14,954 bases of DNA from JALHQU01 sp043745295. GTDB taxonomy: Bacteria > Planctomycetota > Planctomycetia > Gemmatales > Gemmataceae. The stretch covers positions 1 through 14,954 of the forward strand of contig JAYTTN010000674.1 in assembly GCA_043745295.1 (NCBI GenBank), read 5' to 3'. The notes under the pieces are model-generated. The model did not search any database, was not told where the DNA came from, and worked only from the letters and a program-made list of their open reading frames with translations. The position numbers were made by a program, and so were the translations under genes. Shown one piece after another: positions 6,728 through 13,340 of this stretch. How positions within the stretch are numbered: position 1 is the first letter of the stretch; every line of letters starts with the position of its first letter.

Positions 6728-9260
6728 CGGTCCATACCCCTCGGTCGTCGATGGAGAAGAGTTCGAGGTCGAGGAACAGTTCCATCCGGGCGGTCAGGTA
6801 CGTCACCCAGGTGGTGTACAGGTCGTTCTGGGCTTGCACCAACTGCTGCTGGGCGGTGAGCAACTGGTTGGTGAGAGCGGCGGCGTTGCCGTCGTTGCCT
6901 CGGGCCTGCGGGTCGGGCGGGGCGGTGAACGCGATCCGCGCGTTGTCCACCACAATATAGGCGAGTTCGACCGCCTTCTGCTGCACTTTGTACGTCTGCC
7001 CCAGTTGCCGCAGCGCCCGCAGGTCCACCCGCGAGTCGGTGATGACGTTGTCCTCGACCGCCTGCAAGTTCCGCCGCTGCCGCTGGTACGAGATCAGCGC
7101 CGCCCGGTAGTTGTTCCGCTCGGCCCGGCGGACGAACGGCGGCTCCAGCCGCAACTTCACCTGGTGCAGGGTTCTCGACCCGCCCAGGCTGAACGGCTTG
7201 TCCGCCCCGCCGGGGCTGCCCGCCGTCAGATCGTACTCGACGTCGAACACCCCCTGCAAGGAATTCGCCACCACATTCACCCGCCGCCAGGCGTCCACCA
7301 CCAGCGCCCGCGCGTTCATCACGTCGTACCGGTTGTTCAGCGCCGCCTCGGCGGTGCGGACGTACGCCTCGTCGAGCGGGGCGGTGAGCAGGTCGGCGTC
7401 CCCGACCGGCACCCCCGGCAGGGCCGGCCATTCGCCCCGGATGGCCTCGATCCGCTGCGACCGGGCGACCACCGCCAGCAGCACCCCGGCCTCGAGCGCC
7501 GCCCGGAACGCCTGGGTCTGCTCGGCCGCCTGCTTCTCCTTCGGCGACCGCAGCCACGGCTGCCCCTCGTAGTCGCGGAGGGCCTGCTCGAACTGGACGG
7601 CGTCCCGCTCGTTCTCCGTCGCCGCGATCTCCCGCTCGGCCGCCTCCGGCTGCGGCTGCCGCTTGCTCTGCCGGTCGGCCCGCTCGTCGAGCAGCTTCTG
7701 CCGCTTCGCCTCCAGCGCCCGCACCCGCGCCGTCAACTCGGCCGCCGTCAGTTTCCGCAGCGCCGCCGCGCCCTCCGGGTACGCCTGGGCGAACGCCGTG
7801 CCCCGCGCCAGCGGGGACTCGGTCAGCAGCGTCACCCACCGGTCTCGGAATTTCGCGGCCGGCTCCTGCGGGTCGTACTTCGACCCCGCCTTCTCCAGGT
7901 CTTCCAGGTCCCGGTACACCCCCTCGAATCGCTGCAACTGGCGGCGGATCGGCTTCAGCGGGCTTTCGTCCAGCTCCAGCGCGAGGGTGGCGGGGACGCC
8001 GAGTTGCAGCTTGAAGTTGTCGATGGAGTCCACGTACTCCTGGGTCCGCCGCAGCACCACGGCCCGGCTCTGCACCAGCCGCTGTTCCACCTGCAACACT
8101 TGCAGTTCCGGCACCGCGTTCCCTTCCTTCAGGTTCTGGAACAGGCCGAGGTACGATTCGATGGCCTCGACGTTCTTCTTCTCGTTCGCCAGCACCGCCG
8201 CCTTCAGCACCGTGGGCAGGTAGCCGACCGAGTTGGCGGTCAGGTTCGCCCCGACGCCCCGGCCCAGGTTGGCGGCCAGCCCCTGCAACCCGTAGGGGTT
8301 GTTCGTGTACCCCCCGCCGCCGGCGATGGCGTAGTAGAACAGGTTGCGGAAGCGGGCGTAGCTGCGGAGGGCGTACAGCAGGGTCCGCTCGGCCTGCGTC
8401 AGATTCTCGAGGGTGACGGCGAACCCGCCGCCCCGGAGGAACGGCTGCGACAGCGAAAGGGTCAGGTCCGACACCCCGATCGTGGGCTTCCCGTTGCCGA
8501 CGTTGACGACCACCTGGTTGGCCAGTCTCACCAGCAGTTCGGCCCCGGACGCCAGTTTGCGGCTGAACCCGAACGACGTGGCCGGTGCCCACCGCGTGCC
8601 CGGCGCGGCGGTGTCCCGGCCGCCGGCCGACAGGATGAGCTGCTCGGCCGCGAACGCCTGCGCCGAGAAGCCGTACCGCTCCAGGGACACCGGCAGGGCG
8701 GCCAGGAACAGGTCCTCGCGGCGGTCCTGGAACTCGCGGCTGTTGAACAGGGCCAGTTCGACCGTCTGCTCAAGCTTCACCCTGTACGCCTTCTCGCCGG
8801 TGGCGAACGCCGCCTTGTACTCGGCCTCCTCGCGGGTGTCGGCCTTCGCCGGCACCGGGATGGCCGGGTCGGCCGGCGGCTTCGGCGCGGCGTCCGGGTC
8901 GCCCTCGCCCCGGTTACGGGTGTCCCAGGCGGCGATCTGGTGCAGGTAGCCGTCGCCCTCGAACCGGCCGACGCCGCCCTTGCCCGGTTTCTGCGGGTTC
9001 GGCGACACCAGCTGCGCGGCGTAGTCGTCCACCGGGAACGGCGGCGCGTCCGGCTTGAACGGGTCGGCGAACCGCGCCCGCTGATCCGGGTAGACGTGCC
9101 AGTTCTTCACCTGCCACTGCGGGAAGACGTTCTTCTGCGAGATGATCGCTTCCACGTCCTTGTCGGCCCGCTCGCGGTACTTCTCGCGGGAGCAGCCGGT
9201 TGCGGCCACGGCGACCAGCATCAGCACCGGCAGGCGGCGAACGAGAGGGGAAACGGGCAT
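6525..9260 (-). CDS. TolC-like outer-membrane efflux lipoprotein
   Basis: A 911-aa outer-membrane channel protein of the TolC/OEP superfamily. The ATG at 9260 is chosen because it begins a lipoprotein signal peptide: MPVSPLVRRL, a hydrophobic core, and a lipobox ending ATGC with Cys23. The frame stays open upstream but reads as non-protein sequence there. Two halves of the channel fold are suggested by SLSQPFLRGGG near residue 270 and by NNRYDVMNARALVVDAWRRV at about 640-660 with TAQQQLVQAQNDLYTTWVTY further on. A charged, helix-rich insert (about 470-580) and a long N-terminal part make it about twice the usual TolC length. The C-terminal tail is Pro/Val/Ala-rich and is encoded by the same DNA as the leader of the HlyD-like protein. 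The pair forms an operon for export of an unknown substrate; the pump gene is not in the window. Confidence 0.9.
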   Translation of the reverse strand: MPVSPLVRRLPVLMLVAVAATGCSREKYRERADKDVEAIISQKNVFPQWQVKNWHVYPDQRARFADPFKPDAPPFPVDDYAAQLVSPNPQKPGKGGVGRFEGDGYLHQIAAWDTRNRGEGDPDAAPKPPADPAIPVPAKADTREEAEYKAAFATGEKAYRVKLEQTVELALFNSREFQDRREDLFLAALPVSLERYGFSAQAFAAEQLILSAGGRDTAAPGTRWAPATSFGFSRKLASGAELLVRLANQVVVNVGNGKPTIGVSDLTLSLSQPFLRGGGFAVTLENLTQAERTLLYALRSYARFRNLFYYAIAGGGGYTNNPYGLQGLAANLGRGVGANLTANSVGYLPTVLKAAVLANEKKNVEAIESYLGLFQNLKEGNAVPELQVLQVEQRLVQSRAVVLRRTQEYVDSIDNFKLQLGVPATLALELDESPLKPIRRQLQRFEGVYRDLEDLEKAGSKYDPQEPAAKFRDRWVTLLTESPLARGTAFAQAYPEGAAALRKLTAAELTARVRALEAKRQKLLDERADRQSKRQPQPEAAEREIAATENERDAVQFEQALRDYEGQPWLRSPKEKQAAEQTQAFRAALEAGVLLAVVARSQRIEAIRGEWPALPGVPVGDADLLTAPLDEAYVRTAEAALNNRYDVMNARALVVDAWRRVNVVANSLQGVFDVEYDLTAGSPGGADKPFSLGGSRTLHQVKLRLEPPFVRRAERNNYRAALISYQRQRRNLQAVEDNVITDSRVDLRALRQLGQTYKVQQKAVELAYIVVDNARIAFTAPPDPQARGNDGNAAALTNQLLTAQQQLVQAQNDLYTTWVTYLTARMELFLDLELFSIDDRGVWTDDAARPAPTARPVAVPNGVGVGVVPPVAAARPVAVPTPAPAGAVVPVGHVEPAVQLPTREPRWRPVR
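6621..6703. repeat. Exact 23-bp direct repeat, 60-bp period, in the TolC/HlyD overlap
   Basis: Bases 6621-6643 and 6681-6703 are identical (they begin GGGGACGGCG). The period is exactly 20 codons. On the minus strand the repeat encodes ARPVAVP twice in the TolC-like frame and PPAPSPSP twice in the HlyD-like frame, so the expansion kept both frames open. Confidence 0.85.
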
Positions 9261-9856
9261 GGCGTGCGTCCGGTGGCCGAAGTCGCGCGGTGCGTCCCGC
9301 ACAACCGGTATCGGCCGCACAGCTTGCCCAACTTGAAGGAGAAGCCGCCGACCCGACTGGAGGGGTGGGCGTCGCGGAAGTCGGTGGGAAATCTGTGGCT
9401 TGCGTCCGGCTCGGTTTTTCGCCCCGCAGGGGCCGGCGACGCCCGTCCGTCCCTTCGGCGGGCGGGGCGAACCCACATGACCCCAGGGCTTCCGCCCTGG
9501 GCTGAGAACGACGGCCCCTGCGGGGCGAAAAGAATCACCACCCGCTTCCACCAACACAACTGACGCTCACCCCGACTGGAGGGAATCGCCGTCCCACTCG
9601 GCCCGGCCATTTCCCGCGAACGGCTCGCCCGCGGCGGACGGCTGCCGCCGCGAATCGGCGCGCCGCCGGCGATTTTACCCTTGCGGTGCGCGCGCGTGGG
9701 CGTCATGCTGGATCTCATCGTCATCTCATCCGTGGTCCGGTTGTGCCGCATCGACGAGCCGATTTCACCCCCTCTTCCCCGACGATTCCGCGGGCGGCCC
9801 GTGTTCGGCCCCGCCCGACGTGATACCGTATCCCGCAACCCCAGGAGTGCCGCGTC
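9261..9856. other. Divergent intergenic region between the TolC-like and GspE/PilB-like genes
   Basis: About 600 bp without a convincing gene. It must hold the promoters for both divergent transcripts, but no clear -35/-10 pair can be placed. It contains a compound inverted repeat (9416-9531), a hairpin with arms 9630-9637 and 9645-9652 (CGCGGCGG/CCGCCGCG), and a 13-bp direct repeat CCCGACTGGAGGG at 9352-9364 and 9571-9583, one copy on each side of the inverted repeat. Frames that stay open across this region show no ribosome-binding site or protein-like composition. Confidence 0.6.
9416..9531. repeat. Compound inverted-repeat element with exact 20-bp arms
   Basis: Bases 9416-9435 and 9512-9531 are perfect inverted copies (left arm begins TTTTCGCCCCGC, right arm ends GCGGGGCGAAAA). 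Inside lies a second perfect hairpin, CCCAGGGC/GCCCTGGG (9482-9489 and 9494-9501, 4-nt loop), plus a further GC-rich stem near 9441-9463. The nested stems in a non-coding spacer, with T and A runs at the outer ends, are typical of interspersed palindromic (REP or MITE-like) elements or of a structured RNA. I saw no clear target-site duplication and no second copy in this window. Confidence 0.6.
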
Positions 9857-11584
9857 ATGGCCAAGGCCCCGAGCGACTACACGGACATCCTCGTCCGCAA
9901 GCAGGTGCTGAGCGGCGAGCAGTTGGAGGAGGCCCGCAGCATCGCCATGAGCCAGGGCGTGAAGGTCCAGGACGCGCTGGCGCGGCTGAACTACGCCAAC
10001 CCGCTCGAAATCGCCCAGGCGATGGCCGAGTTCCACAACATCCCGTTCATCGACCTGACCGACGTGGAGATCCCGAAGGCGGTCATCGAACTGGTGCCGG
10101 AGTCGGTGGCCCGCGAGAACGTGGTCATCCCGCTGGCGCTGGAAGGTAACACCCTCAAGCTGATCGTCGCCGACCCGACCAACTTCGAGGCGTTCCAGAA
10201 GCTCCAGTTCATCCTGAACAAGGACATCCAGCCGGTGCTGGCCGTCCAGGAGCAGATCACCGACGCCATCAACCGGAACTACGGCCAGAGCGAAACCGAG
10301 TCGATGGACTCCATGCTCGCCGAGTTCACCGGCACGCAGATCGACAGCACCCAGATCGAGAACGCCGGGGCGATCTCCGACGACCCGTCGTCCGACGCGC
10401 CGGTGGTGAAGCTCGTCAACCTGATCATTCAAGAGGCGGTGCAACTGCGGGCGTCGGACATCCACGTCGAGCCGTTCGCCGACCGCGTCCGCATCCGCTA
10501 CCGGATCGACGGCAACCTGATCGAGCGCGACGCCGCCCCCCGCCGACTGCTGTCGTCGTTCCTGGCCCGCCTCAAGGTGATGGGGAACATCGACATCACG
10601 GAGAAGCGCCGCCCCCAGGACGGACGGATCAAGACGACCGTGGCCGGGAAACACTACGACATGCGTGTGAGCATGTTGCCGACCGTCCACGGGCAGTCGT
10701 GCGTCATGCGGATTCTCGACCGGGGCAACATCACGGTCAACATTCGCGACCTCGGCTTCGCCGAGGACGACTACCTCCGCTTCCAGCAGATCATCAAACG
10801 ACCCAACGGCATCTTCCTCGTGACCGGGCCGACCGGCTCCGGAAAGACCACCACCCTGTACGCCGCGCTCAACGAACTGAACCGCCCCGACCGCAAGATC
10901 ATCACCGCCGAAGACCCGGTGGAATATTACCTGCCGGGCATCAACCAAGTCGAGGTCCGGCACAACATCGGCCTGAACTTCGGGCGGATCATCCGGGCCA
11001 TGCTGCGGCAGGCCCCAAACATCATCCTGGTGGGGGAAATCCGAGACAAGGAGACTGCCGAGATCGCGGTCCAGGCGTCTCTGACCGGACACTTGGTATT
11101 CAGTACGCTTCACACTAACGATGCACCCAGCGCGGTGACGCGGCTGACCGACATCGGGGTTCCCCCGTTCCTCATTGCCAGTTCCGTGATCGCCATTATG
11201 GCCCAGCGCCTGGTCCGCGTGAACTGCGTGAAGTGCCGCGAGCCGTTCGTCCCGGACCAGGCCAGTCTGGACTCGGCGGGCATCACCCCGGAGCAGGCGG
11301 CGAAGGCCACCTTCATGAAGGGGCGCGGGTGCAGCCACTGCCGCCAGTCGGGGTATCGCGGGCGGATCGGCATCTTCGAGATGATGCGGATGTCGTCCCA
11401 AATACGGGAACTCACGTTCGCCCAAGCCCCGTCCCAAGAGTTGCGGAAGAAAGCCCGCGCCTCGGGCATGCGCAGCTTGCTGGAAGACGGTATCACCAAA
11501 GCACTTAAGGGGAGTACGACGCTGGACGAAGTCCTCAGCACCTGCCACGCGGAACTGATCGTCCGGTCGATTGATGGGGACTAG
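9857..11584 (+). CDS. GspE/PilB-family secretion or pilus assembly ATPase
   Basis: A 575-aa cytoplasmic hexameric ATPase that would power pseudopilus or pilus extension in a type II secretion or type IV pilus machine. An N-terminal GspE-N/MshEN-like domain (about 1-145) is followed by the core ATPase. Motifs: Walker A GPTGSGKTT (324-332), Asp box ITAEDPVEY (349-357), Walker B IILVGEIRD (389-397), His box TGHLVFSTLHTNDA (410-423). A zinc-binding tetracysteine lies at Cys457/Cys460 and Cys492/Cys495, typical of assembly ATPases and absent from PilT. The start is ATG 9857 with AGGAG at 9843-9847. The N-terminal domain lacks the RLG-type c-di-GMP motifs. PilB and GspE cannot be told apart from this sequence alone; the adjacent pilT-like gene favours a pilus-related system. 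Confidence 0.95.
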   Translation: MAKAPSDYTDILVRKQVLSGEQLEEARSIAMSQGVKVQDALARLNYANPLEIAQAMAEFHNIPFIDLTDVEIPKAVIELVPESVARENVVIPLALEGNTLKLIVADPTNFEAFQKLQFILNKDIQPVLAVQEQITDAINRNYGQSETESMDSMLAEFTGTQIDSTQIENAGAISDDPSSDAPVVKLVNLIIQEAVQLRASDIHVEPFADRVRIRYRIDGNLIERDAAPRRLLSSFLARLKVMGNIDITEKRRPQDGRIKTTVAGKHYDMRVSMLPTVHGQSCVMRILDRGNITVNIRDLGFAEDDYLRFQQIIKRPNGIFLVTGPTGSGKTTTLYAALNELNRPDRKIITAEDPVEYYLPGINQVEVRHNIGLNFGRIIRAMLRQAPNIILVGEIRDKETAEIAVQASLTGHLVFSTLHTNDAPSAVTRLTDIGVPPFLIASSVIAIMAQRLVRVNCVKCREPFVPDQASLDSAGITPEQAAKATFMKGRGCSHCRQSGYRGRIGIFEMMRMSSQIRELTFAQAPSQELRKKARASGMRSLLEDGITKALKGSTTLDEVLSTCHAELIVRSIDGD

Positions 11585-12023
11585 GCTGCATAGGGCTTTC
11601 GCGGCCCTGCTCGGAGTTCAACGATAGGGGTCAGCCGCGCTGTCGGGTGCGGTTAGTCGAGGCGAAGCCGATCGGAATTCCGATAGGGAGGGACCGGATT
11701 GGCCTTGCCCGTGCGTCCGGAGAAGATGCGGCGTCGGGACATCGCTGGAAGTGGCGGGGCCTTGACGGTTGAGGTGAATAGCGGGACGCACCGGGTTGGC
11801 CCATCGCGGCAACCGAGCGCGCCCCGCGTGGCGTCGCGTGAGTTGTTTTTTTTTGGCGCGGTGGCGGCGGCAGCGAATACTGCGACAGCCGGGGAGCGGG
11901 AGACCGCCACCCGTGCGTCCGAGTTCCACCGGTCGGCTCCGACTCGCAATCGGGCCATCCGGATGAGTGTCGCGGTGGCGTCGGTGCCGTTCGGTCGCGT
12001 CGGTCCCATTCCTGGGGGATTCC
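11585..12023. other. Intergenic region between the GspE/PilB-like gene and pilT
   Basis: About 440 bp with no convincing gene. A small hairpin (AGGGC 11592-11596 with GCCCT 11604-11608) lies just after the upstream stop codon but lacks a T tract. A perfect 14-bp palindrome (ATCGGAATTCCGAT) is at 11671-11684. A run of nine T at 11846-11854 follows a GC-rich stretch. The region should hold the pilT promoter if pilT is separately transcribed. Confidence 0.5.
11819..11854 (+). terminator. Possible intrinsic terminator (GC-rich stem then T9)
   Basis: GCGCC (11819-11823) can pair with GGCGT (11830-11834, one G-U pair), and nine consecutive T follow at 11846-11854. The 11-nt gap between stem and T run is longer than usual and the stem is short, so the call is weak. 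It lies about 235 nt after the upstream ATPase stop codon. Confidence 0.3.
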
Positions 12024-13199
12024 GTGGCTGTTGCAATGGAGAAGTTGCTGTCCACAGTCATCCAACTGAAGGCCAGCGACTTGCACATCAGCGTCGGTCA
12101 GCCGCCGGTCGTCCGGCACAACGGCCGCATGCGCAAGCTGGACGCCAAGATTCTGGACACGGACGACACGGCGGCGCTGATGAAGTCGATCACGCCCGAC
12201 CGCTGCCAGCAGGAGTTGCAGCAGAAGGGGGGGGCCGACTTCGCCATCGAGTACGTGGACGGGTACCGGTTCCGGGTGGCCATTTTCAAGCAGCGGGGCA
12301 GCATCGGCATGGTGCTGCGCCGCATCCCGAGTCAGTTCCTGTCGTTCGAGATCCTGCGGATGCCGGAGGCCATCCGGGCGCTGATCGTCCGCCCGCGGGG
12401 GCTGCTGCTGGTGACGGGGCCGACGGGGTCCGGCAAGACGACCTCGCTGGCGTCGATGGTGAACTTCATCAACGACAACTACGACCGCCACATCATCACC
12501 CTGGAAGACCCGATCGAGTACTTCCACAAGCACAAGAAGTGCACGGTGAACCAGCGGGAGATCGGGACCGACGTGCCGGACTTCAAGGAGGGCATCCGGC
12601 GGGCGCTGCGGATGGACCCGGACGTGATCCTGGTCGGCGAGATGCGGGACTTGGAGACGATCCACGCGGCCATCGAGGCGGCCGAAACCGGCCACGTCGT
12701 GTTCGGCACCCTGCACACGTCCGGGGCGGCCAGCACCGTCAACCGGATCATCGACGTGTTCCCGAAGGACCAGCAGGACCAGGTGCGGACGCAGCTCTCG
12801 ACGGCTCTGATGGGGGTGCTGTCGCAGGCCCTCCTGCCGAAGAAGCCGGAAGGGGTGATCGCCGCCTACGAGATGATGGTGGTGACGCCGGCCATCGCCA
12901 ACCTGATCCGCGAGAACAAGGTGTACCGGATCGACTCGGCCATTCAGACGGGGCGGAAGGAGGGCATGTTCCTGCTCGACGAGTCGCTATTCCGCCTGTG
13001 GAAGGACGGGCTGTGCGAGAAGGAAGAGGTGCTGCTGAAGTCGAGCCGGCCGAACGACCTGGCGGCCAAGATCGCCCAGGCCGAGCGCGGCCTGGACGAG
13101 GACGGGGAGGAGGACGGCGACGGGGACGAATACGAGGAGGAGGACGAGGACGAGGAGGAGGAGGAAGCGCCGAAGAAGAAACCCTGGAAGGGGAAGTAG
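12024..13199 (+). CDS. pilT: PilT-type pilus retraction ATPase
   Basis: A cytoplasmic hexameric ATPase that disassembles the pilus fibre and drives retraction, twitching and DNA uptake in type IV pilus systems. The start is set at GTG 12024, which has a GGGGG run at the right distance; ATG 12036 is the alternative, and an upstream GTG at 11967 gives a non-conserved leader. The protein is then 391 aa. Motifs: a PilT N-terminal segment QLKASDLHISVGQPPVVR (14-31), Walker A GPTGSGKTT (132-140), Asp box ITLEDPIEY (158-166), Walker B VILVGEMRD (201-209), His box TGHVVFGTLHT (222-232), and the PilT signature AIANLIRENK (290-299, normally AIRNLIRE). There is no zinc tetracysteine, as expected. After about residue 357 comes an acidic tail of Asp/Glu/Gly ending in KKKPWKGK, which ordinary PilT proteins lack. 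Confidence 0.95.
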   Translation: MAVAMEKLLSTVIQLKASDLHISVGQPPVVRHNGRMRKLDAKILDTDDTAALMKSITPDRCQQELQQKGGADFAIEYVDGYRFRVAIFKQRGSIGMVLRRIPSQFLSFEILRMPEAIRALIVRPRGLLLVTGPTGSGKTTSLASMVNFINDNYDRHIITLEDPIEYFHKHKKCTVNQREIGTDVPDFKEGIRRALRMDPDVILVGEMRDLETIHAAIEAAETGHVVFGTLHTSGAASTVNRIIDVFPKDQQDQVRTQLSTALMGVLSQALLPKKPEGVIAAYEMMVVTPAIANLIRENKVYRIDSAIQTGRKEGMFLLDESLFRLWKDGLCEKEEVLLKSSRPNDLAAKIAQAERGLDEDGEEDGDGDEYEEEDEDEEEEEAPKKKPWKGK

Positions 13200-13212
13200 C
13201 GCGACGGCGTTC

Positions 13213-13319
13213 GGCGAGCGGGGGGCGTCAGCCCCCTGTTTTCCGGACACGAGCCGCGACCGCCAGGGAGCGCCCCTCGGTCGGCTACATTCAACAGGGG
13301 CTGACGCCCCCCGCTCGCC
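13213..13319. repeat. Inverted-repeat element between pilT and the second GspE/PilB-like gene
   Basis: The left arm 13213-13240 (begins GGCGAGCGGGGGGCGTCAGC) is the inverted copy of the right arm 13293-13319, with one extra C in the left arm. The 52-nt loop holds another stem, CGACCG (about 13257-13262) against CGGTCG (about 13278-13283). It occupies nearly the whole 141-bp spacer. It resembles an interspersed palindromic repeat and could also work as a terminator or mRNA stabiliser between the two genes. No other copy is seen in this window. Confidence 0.7.
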
Positions 13320-13340
13320 AATACACAAAGGCCTCCTCCG

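Noticed and set aside
9261..9557. N-terminal extension of the TolC-like protein to 9557.
   Set aside because: The extension runs through the palindromic element and reads as non-protein sequence, whereas the ATG at 9260 begins a proper lipoprotein signal peptide.
5901..9563. A 1220-codon open frame on the plus strand opposite the TolC-like and HlyD-like genes.
   Set aside because: It mirrors the high-GC codon structure of two well-supported minus-strand genes, has low-complexity His/Arg/Gly/Val-rich composition, no recognisable motif and no ribosome-binding site.
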